In this document: piece by piece, positions 24,486 to 31,998 of the stretch
Position numbering within the stretch: the stretch's first letter is position 1
Layout of the letters: each line of letters begins with the position of its first letter
Assembly (NCBI RefSeq): GCF_019127135.1
Contig: NZ_JAHOEA010000039.1
Location: 1-34,492, forward strand
Length of the DNA: 34,492 nt
Direction: 5' to 3'
DNA from: Segatella copri
GTDB lineage: Bacteria > Bacteroidota > Bacteroidia > Bacteroidales > Bacteroidaceae
The notes under the pieces: generated by a model
Told to the model about the DNA's origin: nothing
The model's database searches: none
Seen by the model: the letters and a program-made list of their open reading frames with translations, nothing else
Translations under genes and position numbers: made by a program

Positions 24486-26648
24486 ATGAGAGTTTATCAG
24501 ACAAATGAGATTAAAAACATTGCGCTGTTGGGCAGTGCGGGTAGCGGCAAGACTACACTTGCCGAGAGTATGTTATTTGAAGCAGGCGTTATCAAGCGTA
24601 AAGGCTCTGTAGAAGCGAAAAATACGGTGAGCGACTACTTCCCAGTTGAGTTGGAATACGGCTACTCTGTGTTCCCTACTGTTTTTCATGTAGAGTGGAA
24701 CAACAAGAAGCTTAACATTATAGATTGCCCAGGTAGCGATGATTTCGTGGGAGGTGCCATTACATCTCTCAATGTTACCGATCAGGCAGTTATCCTTATC
24801 AATGGTCAGTATGGTCCAGAGGTTGGTACACAGAACAACTTCCGTTATACCGAGAAGTTGGGCAAACCTGTCATCTTCCTGGTAAACCAGCTCGACTCAG
24901 ACAAGTGCGACTTTGATAATATCATAGCCACCATGAAGGACATTTATGGTTCTAAGTGTGTGCAGATACAATATCCTATCGAGACCGGTCCTGGCTTCAA
25001 TGCTCTCATTGACGTCTTATTGATGAAAAAATATTCTTGGAAGCCAGAGGGTGGTGCTCCTATTATAGAAGATATTCCTGAAGAGGAAATGGAAAAAGCT
25101 ATGGAACTTCATACAGCTCTCGTTGAGGCTGCTGCCGAGAACGATGAGGGACTGATGGAGAAATTCTTCGAAAGCGAGAGCCTGACTGAAGATGAACTTC
25201 GCGAGGGTATCCGCAAGGGATTGGTTACCCGTAGCATCTTCCCTGTGTTCTGCGTCTGTGCAGGTAAGTCGATGGGTGTTCACCGCCTGATGGAGTTCCT
25301 GGGCAATGTAGTTCCTTTTGTAAGCGAGATGCCGAAGTTGCATAATACACGTGGTGAGGAGATTACGCCAGACTGTAATGGTCCTGAGAGTGTTTACTTC
25401 TTCAAGACTGGTATGGAGCCTCATATCGGCGAGGTAAGCTACTTCAAAGTGATGAGCGGCTCTATTAAGAATGGTGACGACCTGACCAATGCAGACCGTG
25501 GCTCCAAGGAGCGTATCGGACAGATTTATGCCTGCGCAGGTGCCAACCGTGTGCCTGTAGAGCAACTGAATGCCGGCGATATCGGCTGTACCGTGAAGAT
25601 GAAGGATGTAAAAACCGGTAATACGCTTAACGGTAAGGGTGCTGAGTGGCGTTTCGACTTCATCAAATATCCTAATCCTAAGTATTCACGCGCTATCAAG
25701 GCTGCCAATGTCCAGGAAACTGAAAAACTGATGGCTGCACTCTTGAAGATGCGCCAGGAAGATCCAACATGGATTGTAGACCAGAACAAGGAATTGCGCC
25801 AGGTAATCGTAAGAGGTCAGGGTGAGTTCCATCTCCGCACGCTGAAGTGGCGTCTGGAAAACAACGAGAAACTCAATGTGACTTTCGAAGAGCCACGTAT
25901 TCCATATCGTGAGACTATTACCAAGAAGGCTCGTGCCGACTACCGTCATAAGAAACAGAGTGGTGGCTCTGGTCAGTTTGGTGAAGTTCATCTCATTGTT
26001 GAACCATACGCTGAAGGTATGCCTGATCCTACATCATTCACCTTCAATGGTCAGGAATTCAAGATGAATATCAAGAGCCGCGAAGAGGTTAGCTTGCCAT
26101 GGGGTGGCAAACTGGTGTTCCTCAACTCTGTGGTTGGTGGTGCCATTGATGCCCGTTTCATGCCAGCTATTCTGAAGGGTGTTATGGACTGTATGGAACA
26201 TGGTCCGTTGACAGGCAGTTATGCCCGTGATGTGCGCGTCATCGTTTATGATGGCAAGATGCACCCAGTAGATAGTAATGAACTTTCGTTCATGCTTGCT
26301 GCCCGCCATGCTTTCAGTGATGCCTTCAAACAGGCTGGTCCAAAGATTCTGGAGCCTATCTATGATTTGGAGGTTTATGTGCCTGCCGATTTCATGGGTG
26401 ATGTGATGAGTGATCTCCAAGGACGCCGTGCCCTCATCATGGGTATGGACAGCGAGGCCGGTTACCAGAAGTTGAGTGCCAAGATTCCTTTGAAGGAACT
26501 TGCCAGCTATTCTATCTCTCTCAGTTCGCTGACTGGTGGACGTGCTTCGTTCACAACCAAGTTTGCCAGCTATGAGTTGGTTCCTTCCGACATTCAGAGC
26601 AAGCTGATTGCAGATCATGAGGCTGAACTGGAGAAGGATGCTGAATAG
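24486..26648 (+). CDS. fusA2: EF-G paralog (EF-G2/FusA2 type) with altered GTPase motifs
   Basis: This is a translation-factor-like protein with all five EF-G domains. The P-loop GSAGSGKTT (residues 16-24) is intact. The switch I RGIT motif is replaced by YGYS (58-61). Switch II reads DCPGSDDF (80-87) instead of DTPGHVDF, so the catalytic His is Ser84. The G4 motif NKxD is NQLD (134-137). Domain II (about 300-390), domain III (about 415-490), domain IV with GGSGQFGEVHLIVEP, and domain V (YDLEVYVPADFMGDVMSDLQGRRA) are well kept, so ribosome binding is probably retained. It matches in style the Bacteroides EF-G2 reported to act in translation without GTP hydrolysis and to be induced under carbon limitation. 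The gene is monocistronic with a terminator after it. At 720 aa it is slightly longer than canonical EF-G. Confidence 0.88.
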   Translation: MRVYQTNEIKNIALLGSAGSGKTTLAESMLFEAGVIKRKGSVEAKNTVSDYFPVELEYGYSVFPTVFHVEWNNKKLNIIDCPGSDDFVGGAITSLNVTDQAVILINGQYGPEVGTQNNFRYTEKLGKPVIFLVNQLDSDKCDFDNIIATMKDIYGSKCVQIQYPIETGPGFNALIDVLLMKKYSWKPEGGAPIIEDIPEEEMEKAMELHTALVEAAAENDEGLMEKFFESESLTEDELREGIRKGLVTRSIFPVFCVCAGKSMGVHRLMEFLGNVVPFVSEMPKLHNTRGEEITPDCNGPESVYFFKTGMEPHIGEVSYFKVMSGSIKNGDDLTNADRGSKERIGQIYACAGANRVPVEQLNAGDIGCTVKMKDVKTGNTLNGKGAEWRFDFIKYPNPKYSRAIKAANVQETEKLMAALLKMRQEDPTWIVDQNKELRQVIVRGQGEFHLRTLKWRLENNEKLNVTFEEPRIPYRETITKKARADYRHKKQSGGSGQFGEVHLIVEPYAEGMPDPTSFTFNGQEFKMNIKSREEVSLPWGGKLVFLNSVVGGAIDARFMPAILKGVMDCMEHGPLTGSYARDVRVIVYDGKMHPVDSNELSFMLAARHAFSDAFKQAGPKILEPIYDLEVYVPADFMGDVMSDLQGRRALIMGMDSEAGYQKLSAKIPLKELASYSISLSSLTGGRASFTTKFASYELVPSDIQSKLIADHEAELEKDAE

Positions 26649-26713
26649 CATCATTAGGTTAGAGAAAAATCTCTCTTATATAAATTAAAATTTTATGTTG
26701 ATATGACCAATAT

Positions 26714-26757
26714 GGGGAAGTGTGCATGTGATATGTGTACTTCCCCTCTTTTTTTTA
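26714..26757 (+). terminator. Terminator of the EF-G-like gene
   Basis: GGGGAAGT (26714-26721) pairs with ACTTCCCC (26739-26746) around a 17-nt loop, followed by TCTTTTTTTTA. It lies 65 nt after the stop codon. Confidence 0.85.
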
Positions 26758-26838
26758 TAGAAACAGAAAGACTTAGTTTTGTATGTGAAACTAAAAACAT
26801 ATAAAAATGTTAAAAGCTAGAAAAAGCCAATAAATAAT

Positions 26839-26880
26839 TAACGGTTTTAAGTTAACCGATTAAGAATTTTCTTATCTTTG
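26839..26880 (+). promoter_or_regulatory. Sensor kinase promoter with inverted-repeat operator
   Basis: The -7 box TATCTTTG lies at 26873-26880. The -33 region lacks TTTG and instead holds an inverted repeat: TAACGGTT (26839-26846) and AACCGATTA (26854-26862), 7 nt apart. This layout suits binding of a dimeric regulator, possibly the co-encoded response regulator. The kinase ATG begins 6 nt after the -7 box, so the mRNA is predicted to be leaderless. Confidence 0.55.
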
Positions 26881-26885
26881 CCCCC

Positions 26886-28379
26886 ATGAAGAAGAAAACG
26901 ATTTGGACCATAGCCATTATCATGGGCTTTTCGTTCCTTGCGCTGCTGTTTTTGCAGCTCAGTTACATCCAGGAGATGGTAAACATGAAGAAGGAACAGT
27001 TTGACGAGTCAGTCAACAGAGCCCTGTATCAAGCTTCAAGAAATTTGGAGCTTAATGAAACTTTGCGCTATCTCGAAAAGAATGTCAACGAGACGGAACG
27101 TAAGGCTAATAAGGATAAAAACAAGAGAACAGCGGTATATTCAACTTTCGAGCTGAAAACCAATGCTACTCATCCGGGCAATATGCCGAAGGCGATGATA
27201 CTGCGTAGCGATAAGAATTCGCTGACAGAAACACAGAAGTCGCTTCAGGAAATCGTGAAGAATCGTTATGTCTATCAGAAAGCGTTGCTGGATGAGGTGG
27301 TATACTCTATCCTTTATTCAGCATCAGACAAACCGCTCAAGGAGAGAATCAACTTCAAACAGCTGGATCAGGACCTCAAGGCAGAGATGATGAACAATGG
27401 TATCAATATACCTTATCATTTCACCGTGACCACGCAGGATGGAAGAGAGGTTTACCGCTGTCCTGACTATACGGATGAAGGCGAGGAATATAGTTATTCG
27501 CAAGTACTCTTCCGCAACGACCCGCAGTCGAAGATGGGGGTAGTAAGGGTTCATTTCCCGGATATGAACAGCTATATCTTCTCGAGTGTACGTTTCATGA
27601 TTCCTAGCGTCATCTTTACGCTGGTACTTCTGATTACATTCATCTTTACCATCGTGGTCATCTTCAGACAAAAGAGGTATACGGAAATCAAGAACGACTT
27701 CATCAATAACATGACTCACGAGCTGAAGACGCCGATTGCCAGTATCAGTCTGGCAGCGCAGATGCTCAATGATACCTCGGTAGCAAAGAGTGAACAGATG
27801 CAGAAACATCTGGGCAACGTGATCAATGACGAGTCGAAACGCCTGCGGTTCCTGGTTGAAAAGGTATTGCAGATGAGTATGTTCGACCGCAAGAAGGCGG
27901 TGTTCAAGAAGAAGGAACTCGATCTGAACGAGATGGTTGAGAATATTGCCAATTCATTCTCGCTCCGTGTTGAGCATACTGGCGGAAAGGTCTATACCGA
28001 TATTGAAGCCATCGATTCAGGACTCTATGTTGACGAGGTGCATTTCCAGAATGTCATCTTCAATCTGATGGACAATGCTGTGAAATACCGGAAGCCGGAC
28101 GAGCCGCTTAACATCACGATGAAGACCTGGAATGATGAAGAGCATCTGTATCTCTCGATTACGGATACAGGTCTGGGCATGAAGAAGGAAAACCTGAAGA
28201 AGATATTCGACAAGTTCTATCGTGTACATACAGGTAATGTTCATGATGTGAAAGGATTCGGACTGGGACTGGCTTATGTCAAGAAGATTGTAGATCTTCA
28301 TGATGGTGAAATCAAGGTAGACAGCGAATTGGGCAAGGGTACAACCTTTACCATCAAACTGCCGGTGATTCATAGTTGA
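26886..28379 (+). CDS. rprX: Membrane sensor histidine kinase (RprX-like)
   Basis: A two-component sensor in the inner membrane. Transmembrane helix 1 spans about residues 6-24 and helix 2 about 237-260, bracketing a periplasmic sensor domain of about 210 residues with no recognised fold. The H-box is FINNMTHELKTPIASISLAAQML with phospho-accepting His278. The HATPase domain has the N-box NLMDNAVKYR, G1 ITDTGLGMKKENLKKIFDKFYRV, G2 KGFGLGLAYVKKIV and GKGTTFTIKLP. At 497 aa it fits RprX of Bacteroides, and the partner encoded 59 nt downstream closely resembles RprY. The gene symbol rests on memory of the family rather than a search. The start codon lies just after the -7 promoter box. Confidence 0.82.
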   Translation: MKKKTIWTIAIIMGFSFLALLFLQLSYIQEMVNMKKEQFDESVNRALYQASRNLELNETLRYLEKNVNETERKANKDKNKRTAVYSTFELKTNATHPGNMPKAMILRSDKNSLTETQKSLQEIVKNRYVYQKALLDEVVYSILYSASDKPLKERINFKQLDQDLKAEMMNNGINIPYHFTVTTQDGREVYRCPDYTDEGEEYSYSQVLFRNDPQSKMGVVRVHFPDMNSYIFSSVRFMIPSVIFTLVLLITFIFTIVVIFRQKRYTEIKNDFINNMTHELKTPIASISLAAQMLNDTSVAKSEQMQKHLGNVINDESKRLRFLVEKVLQMSMFDRKKAVFKKKELDLNEMVENIANSFSLRVEHTGGKVYTDIEAIDSGLYVDEVHFQNVIFNLMDNAVKYRKPDEPLNITMKTWNDEEHLYLSITDTGLGMKKENLKKIFDKFYRVHTGNVHDVKGFGLGLAYVKKIVDLHDGEIKVDSELGKGTTFTIKLPVIHS

Positions 28380-28438
28380 GACTTGAAGAAACAGAATAAA
28401 GAATAAATGGAATATTAATAATTTAAAAGAATAAAGGT

Positions 28439-29137
28439 ATGGAAGAGAACATTAAAATCTTGCTTTGCGAGGATGATGAGAATTTGGGTATGTTGCTTCG
28501 CGAATATTTGCAGGCAAAGGGATTTACCACAATTTTGTGCCCTGATGGTGAGGCAGGTTATAAAGAATTTAATAAGAACAAATTTGATATTGCAGTACTC
28601 GACGTGATGATGCCAAAGAAGGACGGCTTCACATTGGCACAGGAAATTCGCCAGACTAATGCCGACCTCCCTATCATCTTCCTTACAGCCAAGACATTGA
28701 AGGAAGATATCCTGGAAGGTTTCAAGATTGGTGCTGATGATTATATCACCAAGCCATTCTCTATGGAAGAGCTGGTGTTCCGTGTAGAGGCTATTCTCCG
28801 CCGCGTACGTGGCAAGAAGAGCAAGGAGTCTACCATGTATCACATCGGTGACTTTACTTTCGATACACAGAAGCAGCTTCTTACCATTGGTGACAAGCAG
28901 ACTAAACTTACCACCAAGGAGAATGAACTTCTTGCTTTGCTCTGCGCTCACTCTAATGAGATTCTGCAGCGTGATTTTGCTCTGAAGACCATCTGGATTG
29001 ATGACAACTACTTCAATGCACGCTCAATGGATGTTTACATTACCAAACTCCGCAAGCATCTGAAGGATGATCCACAGATTGAAATCATCAATATCCATGG
29101 TAAGGGATACAAACTCATTGTTCCTAACGAGGATTAA
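28439..29137 (+). CDS. rprY: OmpR-family response regulator (RprY-like)
   Basis: The DNA-binding partner of the upstream kinase. The receiver domain (residues 4-118) has the acidic pair Glu11-Asp12, phospho-acceptor Asp55 in VLDVMMPKKDG, Thr83 in FLTAK and Lys105 in ITKPFS. A short linker with RRVRGKKSKES precedes the winged-helix domain. That domain shows TFDTQKQLLTIGDKQTKLTTKENELLALL, then SMDVYITKLRKHLKDDPQIEIINIHGKGYKLI. The length of 232 aa is typical. It is co-transcribed with the kinase (59-nt gap) and ends before a strong bidirectional terminator. RprY homologues in related anaerobes have been linked to stress and membrane functions; the targets here are not visible. Confidence 0.87.
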   Translation: MEENIKILLCEDDENLGMLLREYLQAKGFTTILCPDGEAGYKEFNKNKFDIAVLDVMMPKKDGFTLAQEIRQTNADLPIIFLTAKTLKEDILEGFKIGADDYITKPFSMEELVFRVEAILRRVRGKKSKESTMYHIGDFTFDTQKQLLTIGDKQTKLTTKENELLALLCAHSNEILQRDFALKTIWIDDNYFNARSMDVYITKLRKHLKDDPQIEIINIHGKGYKLIVPNED

Positions 29138-29173
29138 GTATTTCAGTAACAGGGAAAAAAATCTCAAAGATAT

Positions 29174-29213
29174 AAAAAAGGATAAGTCGGTGACCGGCTT
29201 ATCCTTTTTTTAA
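29174..29213. terminator. Bidirectional terminator after rprY and the small membrane gene
   Basis: AAAAAAGGATAAG (29174-29186) pairs with CTTATCCTTTTTT (29198-29210). The inner TCGG/CCGG extends the stem to 17 bp around TGA. T-runs are present on both strands. The stop codon of the minus-strand 65-aa gene (29199-29201) lies within the stem. Confidence 0.88.
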
Positions 29214-29396
29214 TGAATATACAAATCCTGCTATTCCTGCCAGGATGAAAAAGAGACCTGCGAAGAGTACGCTGTTCCCCTTGATAGAAAACGCAAAACT
29301 GGCAACCATCAGCAGGACGCCTAAAACGATGAAAGCCATGCCCATAGATGGTAGGGTATGGAGCAGAGTAATCAGTTTCTTATTCATTTTTGCCAT
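29199..29396 (-). CDS. Small two-helix membrane protein, function unknown
   Basis: A 65-aa protein with a short cationic N-terminus (MAKMNKKLITLLHTLPS) and two hydrophobic helices at about 18-35 and 43-60. The helices flank SIKGNSV, with a lysine-rich C-terminus. I do not recognise a named family. Reality is supported by a consensus minus-strand promoter (29447-29477), a correctly placed terminator overlapping its end, and clean membrane-protein composition. An alternative start is the ATG at 29387, three codons in. It is divergent from the ribosomal protein operon, and the two promoters overlap. Confidence 0.7.
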   Translation of the reverse strand: MAKMNKKLITLLHTLPSMGMAFIVLGVLLMVASFAFSIKGNSVLFAGLFFILAGIAGFVYSLKKG

Positions 29397-29446
29397 ATTC
29401 TTTACAATTTAAAGGTCGTTTTTATACTATTAACAATTATTTTGTG

Positions 29447-29477
29447 CAAAAGTACAAAAAATATTTGGTTAATTCAA
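29447..29477 (-). promoter_or_regulatory. Promoter of the small membrane protein gene
   Basis: On the minus strand TTGA (29477-29474), a 19-nt spacer, then TACTTTTG (29454-29447). The -33 box overlaps the -33 region of the divergent rpsF promoter. Confidence 0.72.
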
Positions 29478-29495
29478 GAAAAAGTCGTAATTTTG
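29465..29495 (+). promoter_or_regulatory. rpsF operon promoter
   Basis: TTGG (29465-29468), a 19-nt spacer, then TAATTTTG (29488-29495). It overlaps by 13 bp the divergent promoter for the 65-aa membrane protein, so simultaneous occupancy by two polymerases is unlikely. The predicted leader is about 85 nt. Confidence 0.82.
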
Positions 29496-29507
29496 CACCG
29501 CAATTCG

Positions 29508-29548
29508 TGAAAAGGCTGTGTTTCCGCACACATTTTCCGGTTTTGCAT
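29508..29548 (+). promoter_or_regulatory. Candidate S6:S18-binding leader motif
   Basis: A hairpin TGTGT (29517-29521)/ACACA (29528-29532) with loop TTCCGC is flanked on its 3' side by TTTTCCGG. Outer A-rich and T-rich arms (29510-29513 with 29541-29544) can close it. Many phyla carry an rpsF leader motif in which the S6:S18 complex recognises an unpaired CCG like that in 16S helix 22. The CCG at 29537-29539 and the position before rpsF fit that idea. Pairing is weak and the assignment is tentative. Confidence 0.4.
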
Positions 29549-29586
29549 GAGAATTTTTATATTAATATTTAATTATTTAAAGTAGT

Positions 29587-29931
29587 ATGAATCAATACGA
29601 AACCGTTTTCATTTTGACTCCCGTTTTGTCTGATGAACAGATGAAGGAAACGGTCGCTAAGTTCGAGAAGGTACTCACCGATAATGGTGCTGAGATTCTG
29701 AACAAAGAGGCTTGGGGTTTGAAGAAGTTGGCTTACAACATCGAGAAGAAGACATCAGGCTTCTACAGCTTGGTTGAGTTCAAGGCTGAGCCAACTGTTA
29801 TCGCTAAGCTCGAAACAGCTTATCGCCGCGACGAGAAAGTAATTCGTTACATGACTGTTAAACTTGACAAGTATGCTGCCGCTTACGCAGAGAAGCGTCG
29901 TGCAAAGCTTGGTAAAAAAGAGGAGGCTTAA
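29587..29931 (+). CDS. rpsF: Small ribosomal subunit protein bS6
   Basis: bS6 binds bS18 on the platform of the 30S subunit. The sequence shows [15 protein letters not shown] at the N-terminus, [23 protein letters not shown] in the middle and [13 protein letters not shown] near residue 90. At 114 aa it is typical. In Bacteroidota ribosomes bS6, bS18 and bS21 together hold the anti-Shine-Dalgarno tail of 16S rRNA. Its own start has only A/T-rich sequence upstream. Its last codons (GAG GAG GCT) form the Shine-Dalgarno of rpsR, which starts 2 nt after its stop. It is the first gene of rpsF-rpsR-rplI. Confidence 0.96.
   Translation: MNQYETVFILTPVLSDEQMKETVAKFEKVLTDNGAEILNKEAWGLKKLAYNIEKKTSGFYSLVEFKAEPTVIAKLETAYRRDEKVIRYMTVKLDKYAAAYAEKRRAKLGKKEEA
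29921..29926 (+). promoter_or_regulatory. Full Shine-Dalgarno before rpsR
   Basis: AGGAGG lies within the last codons of rpsF, 7 nt before the rpsR ATG, which is ideal spacing. Nearly all other genes in the window lack such a site. Strong sites before rpsR or rpsU are known in Bacteroidota and proposed to be autoregulatory. Confidence 0.8.
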
Positions 29932-29933
29932 TC

Positions 29934-30203
29934 ATGGCAGATCAGAAATCAGAAATCCGTTATTTGACTGCTCCTTCTATCGACACAAAGAAGAAGAAGT
30001 ATTGCCGTTTCAAGAAGAGCGGTATTAAGTACATCGACTACAAGGATCCAGAGTTCTTGAAGAAGTTCTTGAACGAGCAGGGTAAAATCCTTCCACGTCG
30101 TATCACAGGTACATCTTTGAAGTATCAGCGCCGTGTAGCACAGGCTGTAAAGCGTGCTCGCCAGATCGCTTTGCTTCCTTACGTAACCGATTTGATGAAG
30201 TAA
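29934..30203 (+). CDS. rpsR: Small ribosomal subunit protein bS18
   Basis: bS18 pairs with bS6 on the 30S platform, close to the 16S rRNA 3' end. Motifs are [42 protein letters not shown], then [23 protein letters not shown], the hallmark C-terminal segment. The length of 89 aa is slightly above the E. coli protein. It starts 2 nt after rpsF and, unusually for this organism, has a perfect AGGAGG 7 nt upstream. That fits control in which shortage of bS18 frees the anti-Shine-Dalgarno and boosts its own translation. Confidence 0.96.
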   Translation: MADQKSEIRYLTAPSIDTKKKKYCRFKKSGIKYIDYKDPEFLKKFLNEQGKILPRRITGTSLKYQRRVAQAVKRARQIALLPYVTDLMK

Positions 30204-30206
30204 TTT

Positions 30207-30213
30207 AAGGAGG
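30207..30213 (+). promoter_or_regulatory. Full Shine-Dalgarno before rplI
   Basis: AAGGAGG lies 10 nt before the rplI ATG, a slightly long but workable spacing. It is the second canonical site in the same operon. Confidence 0.75.
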
Positions 30214-30223
30214 ATAAAGAAGA

Positions 30224-30754
30224 ATGGAAATTATTTTGAAGCAAGATATTATCGGTCTTGGATATAAGAACGATATCGTAAATGTAAAGAGTGGTTATGG
30301 TCGTAACTTCCTTATCCCTACAGGTAAGGCTGTTATCGCATCTCCATCTGCTAAGAAGCAGTTGGCTGAGGATTTGAAGCAGCAGGCTCACAAGCTTGAG
30401 GCTATCAAGGCTGAGGCTGTTAAGAAGGGCGAGGCTCTCGAGGGCATCGTTCTTACTATCGCTGCTAAGGTGAGCGCTACTGGTCAGCTCTATGGCTCAG
30501 TTAACGCTGCAACTGTTGCTGAGGAACTCGCTAAGAAGGGCATCGAGGTTGATCGCAAGATTATCACTATGAAGGATGCTAAGAAGGTTGGTGAGTACGA
30601 GGCTACTGTACACTACCACAAGGAGGTTGAGGTTAAGGTTCCAGTTAACGTTGTTGCTGAGAACGCTCCTGTTGCAGCTCCTGCTGCTGAGGAGGCTCCA
30701 GTTGAGGCACCTGCTGAGGCTGCAGCTGAGGAAGAGGCTCCAGCAGCTGAGTAA
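30224..30754 (+). CDS. rplI: Large ribosomal subunit protein bL9 with acidic C-terminal tail
   Basis: bL9 binds 23S rRNA near the L1 stalk and helps hold the reading frame. The N-terminal domain has MEIILKQDIIGLGYKNDIVNVKSGYGRNFLIPTGKA, followed by a long helix (about residues 42-75) and the C-terminal domain (about 76-147). Residues about 150-176 form an Ala/Pro/Glu-rich tail with repeats of the type EEAPVEAPAE. This makes the protein 176 aa, about 27 longer than E. coli L9. The tail is low-complexity and probably disordered. It starts 20 nt after rpsR with a full Shine-Dalgarno. An intrinsic terminator with a GAAA loop ends the operon. Confidence 0.95.
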   Translation: MEIILKQDIIGLGYKNDIVNVKSGYGRNFLIPTGKAVIASPSAKKQLAEDLKQQAHKLEAIKAEAVKKGEALEGIVLTIAAKVSATGQLYGSVNAATVAEELAKKGIEVDRKIITMKDAKKVGEYEATVHYHKEVEVKVPVNVVAENAPVAAPAAEEAPVEAPAEAAAEEEAPAAE

Positions 30755-30817
30755 TCCTCGCTCAATCAATTTGTACGAAGTACGATAATTTTCGCACTGT
30801 AAAGCAAATTAATATAA

Positions 30818-30854
30818 AGATCCCTTTTGCCGAAAGGCATTAGGGATTTTTTTT
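30818..30854 (+). terminator. Terminator of rpsF-rpsR-rplI
   Basis: ATCCCT (30820-30825) with AGGGAT (30842-30847), a 2x2 T internal loop, and TGCC/GGCA closed by GAAA, followed by eight T residues. It lies about 65 nt after the rplI stop. Confidence 0.88.
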
Positions 30855-30942
30855 ATGCCTGTTCCGCATTCAGAATGGAAAGTTTTTACCATTCTTGTCG
30901 TAATTTAGAATATATAACTTTATTTTTTAATATTCTCTGCTG

Positions 30943-30988
30943 ATTCTCAGAATTTTATTGTACCTTTGCAGTCGAATTCAGAGAATTC
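30943..30988 (+). promoter_or_regulatory. fabD promoter flanked by inverted repeats
   Basis: The -7 box TACCTTTG lies at 30961-30968, and no TTTG is found 19 nt upstream. ATTCTCAGAATT (30943-30954) and AATTCAGAGAAT (30975-30986) are inverted copies of each other with one mismatch, placed on either side of the -7 box. Each is itself nearly palindromic, and the right one contains two GAATTC words. This resembles paired operator half-sites for a dimeric regulator. Confidence 0.5.
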
Positions 30989-31036
30989 ATATTTATTACA
31001 GAATATTATTTATAAACTAAAAAATATAAGGATAAA

Positions 31037-31924
31037 ATGAAAGCATTTGTTTTCCCTGGACAGGGTTCTCAGTTCGTAGGTATGGGTAAGGACCTCTACG
31101 ATAACAACGCATTGGCAAAAGAACTTTTCGATAAGGCCGACGAGATTCTCGGTTTCAAGATTACTGATATCATGTTCGCCGGTACCGACGATCAGTTGAA
31201 GGAAACTAAGGTTACCCAGCCTGCTGTATTCCTCCATTCTGTTATCTCTGCTCTTTGCCTGGGTGAGGAGTTCAAGCCAGCTATGGTTGCTGGTCACTCT
31301 CTCGGTGAGTTCTCTGCATTGGTTGCTGCCGGTGCTATGGCTTTCGAGGATGGCTTGAAACTTGTTGCTGCCCGTGCCAACGCTATGCAGAAGGCTTGCG
31401 AGGCTAACCCTGGTACCATGGCTGCCATCATCGGTTTGCCAGATGAGAAGGTTGAGGAAATCTGTGCTGAGGTAAGCACAGAAGGCAACGTGGTAGTTGC
31501 AGCTAACTACAACTGCCCTGGTCAGCTCGTTATCTCTGGTAACGTGGATGCTATCAATGCAGCTTGCGAGAAGCTGAAGGCTGCCGGTGCTAAGCGTGCA
31601 TTGCCTTTGAAGGTTGGTGGTGCTTTCCACTCTCCATTGATGCAGCCAGCTAAGGATGAACTTCAGGCTGCTATCGAGAAGACTACATTCTCAGCTCCTA
31701 AGTGCCCGGTTTACCAGAATGTAGACGGTAAGCCTCATACTGATCCAGCTGAGATTCAGCAGAACCTCATCGCACAGCTTACAAGCTCTGTACGTTGGAC
31801 TTCATCTGTACAGGCTATGATTGCTGATGGTGCTGATGACTTCACAGAGTGTGGTCCTGGCAAGGCATTGCAGGGCATGATTGGCCGCATCGACAAGAAT
31901 GTTGCCGCTCACGGTATTGCTTAA
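31037..31924 (+). CDS. fabD: Malonyl-CoA:ACP transacylase
   Basis: FabD loads malonyl groups onto acyl carrier protein for fatty acid synthesis in the cytosol. Motifs are FPGQGSQFVGMG (residues 6-17), nucleophile Ser88 in GHSLGEFSAL, Arg113 in AARANAMQ for the malonyl carboxylate, and His198 in GGAFHSPLM. The C-terminal end has ECGPGKALQGMIGRI. The length of 295 aa is typical. It is not next to fabH, fabG or acpP here and has its own promoter and terminator, so it is an isolated fatty acid gene. A possible operator surrounds its -7 box. Confidence 0.96.
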   Translation: MKAFVFPGQGSQFVGMGKDLYDNNALAKELFDKADEILGFKITDIMFAGTDDQLKETKVTQPAVFLHSVISALCLGEEFKPAMVAGHSLGEFSALVAAGAMAFEDGLKLVAARANAMQKACEANPGTMAAIIGLPDEKVEEICAEVSTEGNVVVAANYNCPGQLVISGNVDAINAACEKLKAAGAKRALPLKVGGAFHSPLMQPAKDELQAAIEKTTFSAPKCPVYQNVDGKPHTDPAEIQQNLIAQLTSSVRWTSSVQAMIADGADDFTECGPGKALQGMIGRIDKNVAAHGIA

Positions 31925-31942
31925 TCAACAATAACACTATTC

Positions 31943-31998
31943 AACGTTTTATCTTTTCAGCAAAGGCGTTGTTGGAAAGGTAAAACGTTTCATTTTTT
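31943..31998 (+). terminator. Very long hairpin between fabD and the GH13 gene
   Basis: A 21-bp stem (31943-31963 with 31969-31989; three G-U or T-G wobbles, no mismatch) has a 5-nt loop AGGCG and is followed by TCATTTTTTT. It lies 18 nt after the fabD stop. The next start codon comes only 15 nt after the T-run, leaving no room for a promoter downstream of it. It probably ends fabD transcription, and it may also be a regulated attenuator for the GH13 gene. Confidence 0.8.
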
